Source: Citricoccus zhacaiensis (GTDB lineage Bacteria; Actinomycetota; Actinomycetes; Actinomycetales; Micrococcaceae). Taken from it: DNA of 64,000 nucleotides. Below the pieces are notes generated by a model. That model saw only the letters and a program-made list of their open reading frames with translations. It did no database searches and had not been told where the DNA came from. The stretch is taken from the NCBI RefSeq assembly GCF_014645315.1, contig NZ_BMLQ01000002.1:400669-464668 (forward strand), read 5' to 3'. Shown here one piece after another: positions 19,258 to 27,273 of the stretch; positions within the stretch are counted from its first letter, which is position 1; the number at the start of each line of letters is the position of its first letter. The translations under genes were made by a program, and so were the position numbers.

Positions 19258-19905
19258 GTGGAGCAGACACAGAACACCCTGAGGGACGTGGACGTGGACG
19301 TGGACGTGGACGTGGACGACGAGGCTGGGCTGGCCCCAGCCGGTGTGGACCGTCCGCGCATCGAGGCCGCCGTGCGCGAGATCCTCGAGGCGATCGGCGA
19401 GGATCCGGACCGGGAGGGTCTCCAGGACACCCCGAAGCGCGTGGCCAAGGCCTACGACGAGTTCTTCGCCGGCGTGAAGCAGGATCCCGGTGACATCCTG
19501 GGTACCACCTTCGACATCGCGCATGAGGAACTCGTGCTGGTGAAGGACATCCCGTTCTACTCCACGTGCGAACACCATCTGGTGCCCTTCCACGGCACGG
19601 CTCACATCGGCTACATCCCCTCCCCGGAGGGGCTGGTCACCGGGCTGAGCAAACTGGCCCGGCTGGTGGAGGTCTTCGCCCGGCGTCCCCAGGTGCAGGA
19701 GCGGCTGACCACGCAGATCGTGGAGGCCCTCATGACCCACCTGACCCCCCGCGGGGCCATCGTGGTGATCGAGGCCGAGCACATGTGCATGTCCATGCGC
19801 GGGGTCCGCAAGCCCGGCGCCAAGACCGTGACCTCGGCCGTCCGGGGCCAGCTCCGCGACTCCTCCACCCGTTCCGAGGCCATGAGCCTGATCCTGCACG
19901 GTTGA
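19258..19905 (+). CDS. folE: GTP cyclohydrolase I
   Basis: First step of tetrahydrofolate synthesis, GTP to dihydroneopterin triphosphate. The protein has 215 residues. The zinc-site region reads [20 protein letters not shown], and a second Cys lies in [16 protein letters not shown]. The N-terminal ~20 residues are unusual: a (DV)5-DD tract encoded by five perfect GACGTG units (19285-19314), not part of the fold. The GTG start is fixed by a TAGGAT -10 element 7 nt upstream and suggests a leaderless mRNA that continues into the folP-folB-folK genes. Confidence 0.97.
   Translation: MEQTQNTLRDVDVDVDVDVDDEAGLAPAGVDRPRIEAAVREILEAIGEDPDREGLQDTPKRVAKAYDEFFAGVKQDPGDILGTTFDIAHEELVLVKDIPFYSTCEHHLVPFHGTAHIGYIPSPEGLVTGLSKLARLVEVFARRPQVQERLTTQIVEALMTHLTPRGAIVVIEAEHMCMSMRGVRKPGAKTVTSAVRGQLRDSSTRSEAMSLILHG
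19285..19317. repeat. hexanucleotide tandem repeat (GACGTG)5 in folE
   Basis: Five perfect GACGTG units plus GAC, encoding alternating Asp-Val. Unit gain or loss keeps the reading frame. Confidence 0.95.
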
Positions 19906-19990
19906 GCTCGGCACCACCGCGCCACCGCCTGCGTCTCTGACCTGCCGCGCGCCACTGGCGTGACCGGCCACCGCGATGAAAGGACCACCG

Positions 19991-20929
19991 ATGGACTCGA
20001 TGGCAGCACAGACCGGAACGGGGCCCAACACCGGCCCTCTCTCGGTGGTCCGCAAGGTTCGCCGCCGCACCCTTCGCGACCTGCCCACGGACCGCACGCT
20101 GATCATGGGCGTCGTGAACGTCACCCACAACTCCTTCTCGGACGGCGGGGAGTACCTCGCCGCGGATGCCGCCATCGAGCAGGGCCTGCGCCTGCACTAT
20201 GCCGGTGCGGACATCATCGATGTGGGCGGGGAGTCCACCCGTCCCGGGGCGGAGTCCATCGACCCCGTCACGGAGCAGAACCGCATCCTGCCCGTCATCG
20301 AGGCCCTCGTGAAGGCCGGCGCCGTGGTGTCCGTGGACACCATGCATACGGTCACCGCGGAGGCCGCCCTCAAGATCGGTGACGTCATCATCAACGACGT
20401 CTCCGGCCTGAACTACGAACCCGAGATGCCCGAGCTGATCGCCCGCACGGGGGCGACGTACATCCTCATGCACAACCGCGGGGACTCCAAGACCATGGAC
20501 TCCCTCGCCGACTATGGGGATGTGGTCGAGGACGTGGCACAGGAGCTGACCGAGTTGAAGGACGCGTTCCTGGCCGCCGGCGTGCAGCCCGAGCAGCTCA
20601 TCCTGGACCCGGGGCTGGGCTTCGCGAAGGCCGGAGCGCAGAACTGGGAGCTGCTGCAGGGCCTGGACCGCCTGCAGTCACTCGGATTCCCGGTCCTCGT
20701 GGCCGCCTCCCGCAAGCGCTTCCTCGGCACCCTGCTGGCCAACGCGGCCGGTGCCGAGCCGGCGCCCGCGGACCGCGACCACGCCACCGCAGCCGTGTCC
20801 GCCCTGTCCGCCCTGCACCGGGTGTGGGGAGTGCGGGTCCACGAGATCGAGCCCAGCCTTCACGCGGTCAAGGCCGCCCGGGCCTGGCTGGACCCGGAGT
20901 CCGCCGGCGTCCGCCGTCGGGGGGCCTGA
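19991..20929 (+). CDS. folP: dihydropteroate synthase
   Basis: Joins p-aminobenzoate to dihydropterin pyrophosphate; the target of sulfonamides. It is 312 residues from the chosen ATG, which has AAAGGA 6 nt upstream; another ATG 15 nt earlier is in frame. The pterin-binding signatures are MGVVNVTHNSFSDGG and DVGGESTRPGAE, and the pABA/phosphate region SRKRFLG is intact. The usual motif is NVTPDSFSDGG; here it is NVTHNSFSDGG, a local substitution. It lies in the fol cluster after a short gap from folE. Confidence 0.95.
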   Translation: MDSMAAQTGTGPNTGPLSVVRKVRRRTLRDLPTDRTLIMGVVNVTHNSFSDGGEYLAADAAIEQGLRLHYAGADIIDVGGESTRPGAESIDPVTEQNRILPVIEALVKAGAVVSVDTMHTVTAEAALKIGDVIINDVSGLNYEPEMPELIARTGATYILMHNRGDSKTMDSLADYGDVVEDVAQELTELKDAFLAAGVQPEQLILDPGLGFAKAGAQNWELLQGLDRLQSLGFPVLVAASRKRFLGTLLANAAGAEPAPADRDHATAAVSALSALHRVWGVRVHEIEPSLHAVKAARAWLDPESAGVRRRGA

Positions 20930-20932
20930 GCC

Positions 20933-21322
20933 GTGGTCGAGAGTACCGGTGGGCGCCCGGCCGACCGCATCACCCTCACCGGGCTGACCGTCCGGGGCTT
21001 CCACGGCGTCTTCGCCGAGGAAAAACGTGACGGCCAGGACTTCACCACGGACGTGGTGGTGCACCTGGACGCGGCACCGGCCGCCGACGGTGACGACCTT
21101 GCCCGCACCGTCAACTATGCCCAGGTTGCCGAAACGGTGCTCGGGGTGGTCACGGGGGAGTCCCTCGACCTCATCGAGACCGTCGCCGACCGCATCGCCC
21201 GCGCCCTCCTCGCCGAACAGCCCGTGGCCACCGCTGTCGAGGTGACCGTGCACAAACCACATGCCCCCATCGAGGCCGACTTCGCCGACGTCGCGGTCAC
21301 GGTCTTCCGGAGCCGGACGTGA
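20933..21322 (+). CDS. folB: dihydroneopterin aldolase
   Basis: Cleaves 7,8-dihydroneopterin to 6-hydroxymethyl-dihydropterin and glycolaldehyde. The 129-residue protein has the family pattern: an early strand ITLTGLTVRGFHGVFAEEKRDGQDF with the conserved GxHGV, then DLARTVNYAQVAETVLGVV, and LIETVADRIARALL with the pterin-anchoring Glu region. The GTG start lies 3 nt after folP. Its last codon and stop overlap the GTG of folK (GTGA). Confidence 0.95.
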   Translation: MVESTGGRPADRITLTGLTVRGFHGVFAEEKRDGQDFTTDVVVHLDAAPAADGDDLARTVNYAQVAETVLGVVTGESLDLIETVADRIARALLAEQPVATAVEVTVHKPHAPIEADFADVAVTVFRSRT

Positions 21323-21897
21323 CCTCGCCCGCCTCACCCGCGGACGAGGCCGGTCATCACGGCACTGACCTCGACCGCGTCCCGTCCGCCCCGGTTCCGG
21401 CGGTGCTGGCACTCGGAGCGAATCTGGGAGAGGCGGCCGCGACCCTCGAGGCCGCGGTCCGCCAGCTCGCCGAGACCCCGGGGATCGAGCTGACCGGGGT
21501 GTCCCCGGTGGCGGTGACCCAGCCGGTGGGCGGGCCCCCGGGCCAGCCCGACTACCTGAACCTCGTGCTGACCCTGATGACGCGCCTGTCCCCGCGCGCT
21601 CTGCTCGCGGCCGGCCAGGAGATCGAGCGCACGCACCACCGCACCCGCGAGGTGCGCTGGGGACCGCGCACCCTGGACATCGATGTGATCACCTACCAGA
21701 ATCTGACCTCGGACGATCCCGAGCTCACCCTTCCCCACCCACGCGCCCACCTCCGCGCGTTCGTGCTCACCCCGTGGTCCTGGGTGGACCCCGAGGCCAT
21801 GCTCGCCGGAGCGCGCGTCGCGCACCTGGCCGCACAGGCGGACGACGCCGGCTCGGTACGGCGGCTGCCCACCGGCACCGAGGGGCCAACCTCATGA
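21319..21897 (+). CDS. folK: 2-amino-4-hydroxy-6-hydroxymethyldihydropteridine diphosphokinase
   Basis: Pyrophosphorylates hydroxymethyl-dihydropterin just before the FolP step. It is 192 residues, with an extra ~28-residue polar N-terminus before LALGANLGEAAATL. RWGPRTLDIDVI is the hallmark motif, followed by LTLPHPRAHLRAFVLTPW. A 4-nt overlap with both neighbours indicates translational coupling through the cluster. Confidence 0.95.
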   Translation: MTSPASPADEAGHHGTDLDRVPSAPVPAVLALGANLGEAAATLEAAVRQLAETPGIELTGVSPVAVTQPVGGPPGQPDYLNLVLTLMTRLSPRALLAAGQEIERTHHRTREVRWGPRTLDIDVITYQNLTSDDPELTLPHPRAHLRAFVLTPWSWVDPEAMLAGARVAHLAAQADDAGSVRRLPTGTEGPTS

Positions 21898-22445
21898 ACG
21901 GCATCCGACCCCTGTGGCTGCTGCTGATCCTGCTCGTCTCCGGCGGTCTGGGCTGGGTGGCCGCGCTGCTGACGGCCGAGGCGGGCGTGGTCGCACCAGT
22001 ACTGGTGCGCTCCTCCACGATCACCCTCGGATCCGTCGCCCTGCTGGTGCTGGTGCTCGGCATCCGCGTCCAGCGGGACAAGAAGCGCCCGCCGGCAGCC
22101 CGGATGAACCCGCTCGTGGCCACTCGGACCCTGGCACTGGCACAGGCCGGCGCCTACGCGGGATCGCTCATCGCCGGCTGGCACGGGGGCGTCCTCGTCC
22201 ACCTGACCTCGGCCACCGGCTTCGGCACTCCCACCGTGAACGATGCCCTGTTGATGGTGGTCGGGGGGTTGGTTCTGGTTATCGTGGGGTACATCGTGGA
22301 GCAATTCTGCCGCCTACCCCCGGAAGACAGGGCGGACGGCACCACAGACGCAAACGGCCGGAACGGCGAGGGGCACCGGGGACAGACCGGACCCGCCTAC
22401 GGCGCGGAGGGGGAAGGCGGATATGCCCGGACGAACAACTCATGA
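21894..22445 (+). CDS. DUF3180 membrane protein
   Basis: A 183-residue membrane protein, regularly found directly after folK in Actinobacteria. Four hydrophobic segments are visible (about 5-25, 35-58, 78-98 and 112-132), followed by a hydrophilic Gly/Asn/Arg-rich tail of ~45 residues. Function unknown. The ATGA overlap with folK and the overlap of its tail with the next gene put it in the same transcript. Confidence 0.8.
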   Translation: MNGIRPLWLLLILLVSGGLGWVAALLTAEAGVVAPVLVRSSTITLGSVALLVLVLGIRVQRDKKRPPAARMNPLVATRTLALAQAGAYAGSLIAGWHGGVLVHLTSATGFGTPTVNDALLMVVGGLVLVIVGYIVEQFCRLPPEDRADGTTDANGRNGEGHRGQTGPAYGAEGEGGYARTNNS

Positions 22446-22947
22446 CGTGGCTGACCTGGAGCAGGTGGAGTGGACCCCGGTGTCCCCGAAGCTGGTCCCG
22501 GCCCATCTCATCTCCACTGGCCTCACCACGCTGATCATCACGGCGGTCCTGGCCGTCCCGCTGGTCCTCATGCTGGTGGACGTCTGGCCCGCCTATCCGG
22601 CCTGGCTGGCCTGGGGGCTGCCGGGGATCGTGCTGGTGTGGGGCCTCGTGGACCTGGCCCTCGTCCCCCGCCGTGTGCGTGCCATGGGCTACGCCGAGCG
22701 TGAGGACGACTTCGTGTTCAAATCCGGGCTCTGGTTCCGGCGCGTGCTGGCCGTCCCCTACGGCCGCCTCCAGTATCTCGACGTCAAGGAGGGTCCCGTG
22801 CAGCGGCGCTTCGGCATCCGCTCCCTGGAACTGCAGACCGCCTCCGCGGCCACCAACGCCACCATCGAGGGCATCCCGGCCGAGGACAGTGAACGGCTCC
22901 GCGACCAGCTCATGGCCCGCGGACAGGCACGTCTGGCCGGACTGTGA
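22423..22947 (+). CDS. PH-domain membrane protein, YdbS-like
   Basis: A 174-residue protein with two membrane helices (about 29-50 and 58-79) followed by a bacterial PH domain (bPH_2): DDFVFKSGLWFRRVLAVPYGRLQYLDVKEGPVQ and SLELQTASAATNATIEGIP. It matches the YdbS half of the YdbS/YdbT pair known from Bacillus, proteins linked to membrane or antibiotic-stress phenotypes in some species. It overlaps the upstream gene by 23 nt and the downstream PH protein by 4 nt, so the two likely work together. Confidence 0.8.
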   Translation: MPGRTTHDVADLEQVEWTPVSPKLVPAHLISTGLTTLIITAVLAVPLVLMLVDVWPAYPAWLAWGLPGIVLVWGLVDLALVPRRVRAMGYAEREDDFVFKSGLWFRRVLAVPYGRLQYLDVKEGPVQRRFGIRSLELQTASAATNATIEGIPAEDSERLRDQLMARGQARLAGL

Positions 22948-24647
22948 CGGCGCCGCAGGAGCCGGAGGAGTCGGCAGGCGTCCGGCCGGAACAGACGCAG
23001 CCGGACAGCACCGCCACGGAGCCGGCCGAACCCCCTCTGCCGGATCCCGGCTCGGGCCGTCCGGAGGCGGCCGACGGCGAATGGCACCGCGTGCATCCCA
23101 TCAGCCCCTGGGTGCGGGGCTGGGTGATCCTCGTCGCCATGTTGTTCTTCGCCACCCAGTCCTTCGGCGAGGACATGGTCCGGGCGCTGGTCGGCCAGGG
23201 CGAGTTCCAGGCCGCCGAGGGCCTGTGGGTCACCCTGGCCATCTATGGCGGGGTGTTCGTGGTCATGGTGATCATCTACTACTTCTCCTGGCGCTTCACG
23301 AAGTACCAGCTTGCCGAGGAACAGGTCCTGCTGGACACCGGCGTGATCTTCCGACAGCACCGGCGTGTCCGCTATGACCGCGTCCAGGCCGTGGACATCC
23401 GCCAGCCGCTGGTGGCGCGCATCTTCGGGCTCGCGGAACTGAAGTTCGAGGCGGCGGACGGCGGCAGCACGGCCATGCAGCTGGCCTTCATCAAGGAGGG
23501 CGAGGCCCGCATCCTCCGCGCCGAGATCATGGGCCGTGCCGCAGGCATCCGTGCCGGGGCGGCTCCCGAGGAGGTTGCACGCCGGGGTGCCGGGGCGGCC
23601 ATTGCGGAATCAGGCGAGGAGCCGAGCGAGGGTCCAGGCGAGGGCCCGCGCCCGGCCGCGGCCCCGACGTCGGCCCTTCCGGAGGCGCCCGAGCACGTCA
23701 TGCTCAAGGTCCCCGCGGGTCGGATGATCGGTTCGGTGCTGTTGTCCACGGCGATGATCGTGATGGTCTCGATCATCGTCCTCCTGGTCCTGGGTGCCTG
23801 GATCCTGGACATGACCATCCCGCAGGACGGCGAGGACAACTGGTGGCTGATCCTGTTGTTCGTCCTGCTGCCCTTCGTGTTCTCCCTGGTCGGCGTCGCG
23901 TGGGGCGGATTCAACAAGGGCTACAACTTCACGGTCGCCACCTCTCCGGACGGGCTGCGCCTGCGGTACGGCCTGCTTGAGACCTCGCAGCAGACAGTCC
24001 CGCCAGGCCGTGTCCAGGCGGTGCGCATCAGCCAGGGCCTGCTGTGGCGGGCCTTCGGCTGGTACAAGATGAGCGTCAACGTGGCGGGTTATGGTGCCGT
24101 GACGGAGGGCAGCGGAGCCGACAACTCCACGGTGCTGCCCGTCGGGACCATCGAGGACGTCATGCGCGTGCTCTCCGTGGTGGCGCCGGACCCGGGCGTG
24201 GAGAACGCGCCGGAGGTCATCCGTGAAGGCATCACCGGCAGCGGCGACGGGCAGGGCTTCACGCACTCCCCGCGGCGTGTGTGGTGGTTGGACCCGCTGA
24301 CCTGGAAGCGCAACGCCTACCGGTCCACGGACACCATGGTCCTGCTGCGCTCGGGCAGGATCGAGCGCTACCTGGTCCTGATGCCGCACGAGCGGATCCA
24401 GTCCATCGGGCTGCACCAGGGCCCCCTCGAGCGCCGCCTGCGCGTGGCCACCCTGCGGTTCCACTCCACCGCGGGTCCCGTGGTGCCATTGCTGCCGCAC
24501 GCGGATGCGGACGTTGCCGTCCGACTGTTCAACGAGGAGGCGGACATCGCCGCCGTCTCCCGCCGCATGCGGGACCGCAACCAGTGGATGCGTCAGGACG
24601 AGCTGGACCGCTTCGAGCAGCGCACGCAGCAGGTGATCGAGCAGTGA
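22944..24647 (+). CDS. multi-PH-domain membrane protein, YdbT-like
   Basis: A 567-residue membrane protein, the YdbT-like partner of the preceding gene. A ~45-residue Pro/Glu tail comes first. Two helices (about 55-75 and 92-115) precede a first bPH_2 domain (LLDTGVIFRQHRRVRYDRVQAVDI). After an Ala/Glu/Pro-rich linker (about 205-245), two more helices precede a second domain (LRYGLLETSQQTVPPGRVQAVRI). A third PH-like region near the C-terminus reads LLRSGRIERYLVLMPHERIQSI. Function is unknown. The GTGA overlap couples it to the YdbS-like gene. Confidence 0.8.
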   Translation: MTAPQEPEESAGVRPEQTQPDSTATEPAEPPLPDPGSGRPEAADGEWHRVHPISPWVRGWVILVAMLFFATQSFGEDMVRALVGQGEFQAAEGLWVTLAIYGGVFVVMVIIYYFSWRFTKYQLAEEQVLLDTGVIFRQHRRVRYDRVQAVDIRQPLVARIFGLAELKFEAADGGSTAMQLAFIKEGEARILRAEIMGRAAGIRAGAAPEEVARRGAGAAIAESGEEPSEGPGEGPRPAAAPTSALPEAPEHVMLKVPAGRMIGSVLLSTAMIVMVSIIVLLVLGAWILDMTIPQDGEDNWWLILLFVLLPFVFSLVGVAWGGFNKGYNFTVATSPDGLRLRYGLLETSQQTVPPGRVQAVRISQGLLWRAFGWYKMSVNVAGYGAVTEGSGADNSTVLPVGTIEDVMRVLSVVAPDPGVENAPEVIREGITGSGDGQGFTHSPRRVWWLDPLTWKRNAYRSTDTMVLLRSGRIERYLVLMPHERIQSIGLHQGPLERRLRVATLRFHSTAGPVVPLLPHADADVAVRLFNEEADIAAVSRRMRDRNQWMRQDELDRFEQRTQQVIEQ

Positions 24648-25552
24648 GCACCCAGCCCTGGGCCGCCGAGCCGCAGAACCGGCCGGGCCGGCTGGGCGTC
24701 GGCGTCATCGGGGCCGGCAAGGTCGGTGCCGTGCTCGGGGCCGCCCTGCGCAACGCCGGCCACGCCGTCACGGGCGTGCACGCCGTCTCCGAGGCCTCCC
24801 GCAGCCGGGCAGAGTCCCTGCTGCCGGAGGTGCCGGTGCTGGAGATCCCGGAGATCCTGCGCCGCTCCGAGATGGTCCTGCTGGCCGTTCCCGACGACGT
24901 GCTGCCGGACTTGGTCTCGGGGCTCGCCGAGGCCGGGCACTTCCAGACCGGCCACCTCGTGGTCCACACCTCCGGTGCGCACGGGGTCTCCGTGCTGGAC
25001 CCGGTGCGGGCCTCCGGGGCGATCCCGCTCGCCATCCACCCGGCCATGTCCTTCACCGGGCTGACCCTGGACCTGGCCCGGCTGCAGGACTGCATGTTCG
25101 GGGTCACCGCGGACCCGATCGTGCTGCCGGTGGCCCAGGCGCTCGTGGTGGAGATGGGCGGGGAGCCGGCCGTCATCGCCGAGGCAGACCGCGGGACCTA
25201 CCACGCGGCCCTGGCGCACGCCTCGAACCACCTCGTCACCCTGACCGCGCAGGCCGCGCAGATCCTGGCCTCGATCGGGGTGGAGCAGACCGACCGCATG
25301 CTCTCCCCGTTGTTGAACGCCTCCCTGGAGAACGCCCTCGCCAACGGGGACGGGGCCCTCACCGGGCCGGTGGCCCGCGGGGACGTGGGCACGGTGCGCC
25401 GGCACCTGCAGGTGCTCGCCGCCGAGGGGATCCCGGCCGACGTCGGGCAGGCCTACCGGGCCATGGCCACGGCGACCGCACAACGCGCCCTGGCCCGTGG
25501 CGCGCTGTCCGAGGCGAGCGTGGCCGAACTGCTGGACCTGTTGGGCCGGTAA
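24644..25552 (+). CDS. Rossmann-fold/DUF2520 dehydrogenase-like protein
   Basis: A 302-residue protein. The N-terminal NAD(P)-binding domain begins VGVIGAGKVGAVLGAALRNAGH. The DUF2520 C-terminal domain follows, with AIHPAMSFTGLTLDL and YHAALAHASNHLVTLTAQAAQIL, the dehydrogenase-like helical dimerisation region. Its position before panC recurs in Actinobacteria. A role as a reductase in pantothenate synthesis is a reasonable guess given the context, but DUF2520 is not the established ketopantoate reductase family. The GTG overlaps the upstream stop (GTGA). Confidence 0.85.
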   Translation: MSTQPWAAEPQNRPGRLGVGVIGAGKVGAVLGAALRNAGHAVTGVHAVSEASRSRAESLLPEVPVLEIPEILRRSEMVLLAVPDDVLPDLVSGLAEAGHFQTGHLVVHTSGAHGVSVLDPVRASGAIPLAIHPAMSFTGLTLDLARLQDCMFGVTADPIVLPVAQALVVEMGGEPAVIAEADRGTYHAALAHASNHLVTLTAQAAQILASIGVEQTDRMLSPLLNASLENALANGDGALTGPVARGDVGTVRRHLQVLAAEGIPADVGQAYRAMATATAQRALARGALSEASVAELLDLLGR

Positions 25553-25591
25553 CCCGGTGACCTCACGGGCAGCGCCTCGCCTGAACCGCCC

Positions 25592-25597
25592 TAGACT
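25592..25597 (+). promoter_or_regulatory. -10 element of a leaderless promoter (panC)
   Basis: TAGACT ends 7 nt before the GTG of panC, so panC can be transcribed apart from the genes upstream. Confidence 0.6.
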
Positions 25598-25604
25598 CAC
25601 CTGC

Positions 25605-26618
25605 GTGACCCCGCTTGACCGCGTTCCCGACCGCACCCCCGTCCCCGCCGGCACCGGCCTGACCCTGGAGGACACAGCCCGTCAGCCGCCTGCGGGTGCC
25701 GGTGACCTGCCCGCCGTGCACACCACCCGGGCGGCATTCAAGGCCGCGCTCGCGGACAGGGTGCGCGCCGCCGTCGCCGCCGGGGTTCCCGAGCCGACCG
25801 TGGGATTGATCCCGACCATGGGTGCGCTGCACGGCGGCCATGCGGCCCTGGTCCGGCAGGCCCGCGAGGAGAACGACATCGTCATCGCCTCGGTGTTCGT
25901 CAACCCGCTGCAGTTCGGCGACCCGTCCGACCTGGAGAACTACCCGCGCACCCTCGAGGCGGACCGGGCGATCCTGGGTGCCGAGGGCTGCGAGCTGGTC
26001 TTCGCCCCGGACCTGCACCAGATGTACCCCGGCTATCCGGACGCGCCCATGGTCACCGTCACGGCGGGCCACATGGGCGAGGTCCTCGAGGGGGCCGCCC
26101 GCCCGGGGCACTTCGACGGCGTCTGCACCGTCGTCGCGAAACTCTGGCACGCGGCGATGCCGCCAGCCCCGGCCCGGTTGCGCAGCTACTTCGGCCAGAA
26201 GGACGCCCAGCAGCTGGCCGTCCTGCGCCGGATGCGGGCGGACCTGGACTTCGACCTCGAGATCCGACCGGTCCCGCTGGTCCGCTCGCCGGAGGGCCTC
26301 GCGCTCTCCAGCCGGAACACCCGGCTGTCCCCCGCGGGGCTGGAGGCTGCCCTCGTGCTGCACCGCGCCCTGGAATCGCTGCGTCGGGCCGCCGACGCCG
26401 GCCGTCCCCTCGATCTCGACGCGGCCCGGACGCTGGTCCGGGCCGAGCCCCTGGCGGACCTGGACTATCTGGAGGTCGTGGACCACTCGACCCTGGAGCC
26501 CCTGAGCGCCGAGCAGCTCGCCGCCCCGCTGGAACGTGAAGCGCTGGCCCTGGTGGCCGCCACCGTCGAATCGGTCCGGCTCATCGACAACATGATCCTG
26601 CCGGCCACCCGGCAGTAG
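25605..26618 (+). CDS. panC: pantothenate synthetase
   Basis: Condenses pantoate and beta-alanine with ATP to give pantothenate. The 337-residue protein is longer than the typical ~285-310 because of a ~45-residue N-terminal extension before TTRAAFKAAL. Family motifs are IPTMGALHGGHAALVRQA (the HxGH nucleotide site), VFVNPLQFG, YFGQKDAQQLAVLRRM and SSRNTRLSP (KMSKS equivalent). The GTG is 7 nt after TAGACT, suggesting a leaderless start. No panD or panB is visible in the window. Confidence 0.95.
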   Translation: MTPLDRVPDRTPVPAGTGLTLEDTARQPPAGAGDLPAVHTTRAAFKAALADRVRAAVAAGVPEPTVGLIPTMGALHGGHAALVRQAREENDIVIASVFVNPLQFGDPSDLENYPRTLEADRAILGAEGCELVFAPDLHQMYPGYPDAPMVTVTAGHMGEVLEGAARPGHFDGVCTVVAKLWHAAMPPAPARLRSYFGQKDAQQLAVLRRMRADLDFDLEIRPVPLVRSPEGLALSSRNTRLSPAGLEAALVLHRALESLRRAADAGRPLDLDAARTLVRAEPLADLDYLEVVDHSTLEPLSAEQLAAPLEREALALVAATVESVRLIDNMILPATRQ

Positions 26619-26738
26619 GCGGGGGAGGCCGGGACGGGCTGGCAACCGCTCCGGCTGATCGGTCCGGCTGGCTCCGGCTGACCGGCCGGCGCACCACTGC
26701 CCTTGAAAGTCGGGCGCCGGGCGTGTTTAGGGTGCAGC

Positions 26739-27215
26739 ATGACGATGAACGAGACCGCACACGGCGAGAAGAAGCAGACTGTCACCCGGACCATCGAGGC
26801 CCCGGCCAAGGACATCTTCCAGATCCTGACCCTGCCGGCCCGGCATCAGGAGTTCGACGGCTCCGACATGGTGCGCGCGGATGAGAAGTCCCAGCGCATC
26901 CAGCAGGTCGGCGACACGTTCGTCATGAACATGCACGCCGAATCCCAGGGTGGCGACTACCAGCGTGAGAACCACGTGGTGGCCTATGACGAGAACAAGC
27001 TCGTGGGCTGGAAGCCGGGCCCCGTCGGCGGAGAGCCGGGCGGCTGGCAGTGGGTGTACCAGCTGGAACCGGTGGACCAGGACACCACGGAGGTCTCCCT
27101 GACCTACGACTGGTCCCAGGTCACCGACCAGGAGCTGCTGGCCAAGAACATCTTTCCCGCCATCAGCTCCGACCAGATGGATCAGTCCCTGGCCCGCCTG
27201 CAGTCGCTCGTCTGA
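26739..27215 (+). CDS. SRPBCC/START-like family protein
   Basis: A 158-residue protein with the helix-grip pattern of the SRPBCC (polyketide cyclase/START-like) family: TVTRTIEAPAKDIFQILTLPARHQEFDGSDMV, then TFVMNMHAES, HVVAYDENKLVGWKPGP and the C-terminal helix. These proteins bind hydrophobic ligands in a cavity; the ligand is unknown. A TAGGGT hexamer 5 nt before the first ATG (11 nt before the second, MNETAHG) suggests a leaderless or near-leaderless mRNA. It stands alone between panC and the M13 peptidase. Confidence 0.75.
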   Translation: MTMNETAHGEKKQTVTRTIEAPAKDIFQILTLPARHQEFDGSDMVRADEKSQRIQQVGDTFVMNMHAESQGGDYQRENHVVAYDENKLVGWKPGPVGGEPGGWQWVYQLEPVDQDTTEVSLTYDWSQVTDQELLAKNIFPAISSDQMDQSLARLQSLV

Positions 27216-27233
27216 GTCGGGGCCCTTCGCCGC

Positions 27234-27239
27234 TAGGAT
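27234..27239 (+). promoter_or_regulatory. -10 element before the M13 peptidase
   Basis: TAGGAT ends 8 nt before an ATG that opens a five-codon frame rather than the peptidase itself. Confidence 0.5.
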
Positions 27240-27247
27240 CGGTGGAC

Positions 27248-27265
27248 ATGCCCGGCCCTTCCTAG
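27248..27265 (+). other. possible leaderless five-codon leader ORF (MPGPS)
   Basis: ATG-CCC-GGC-CCT-TCC-TAG begins 8 nt after the TAGGAT -10. Its TAG overlaps the AGGAG Shine-Dalgarno (27264-27268) of the peptidase, so a ribosome ending here would sit on that site. Confidence 0.35.
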
Positions 27266-27273
27266 GAGCATCC

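Noticed and set aside
26619..26702. CCGGCTG-rich repeats after panC as a terminator or regulatory array
   Set aside because: The repeats are irregular (CCGGCTGATCGG, CCGGCTGG, CCGGCTGACCGG) and do not form a convincing long stem; probably local low complexity.
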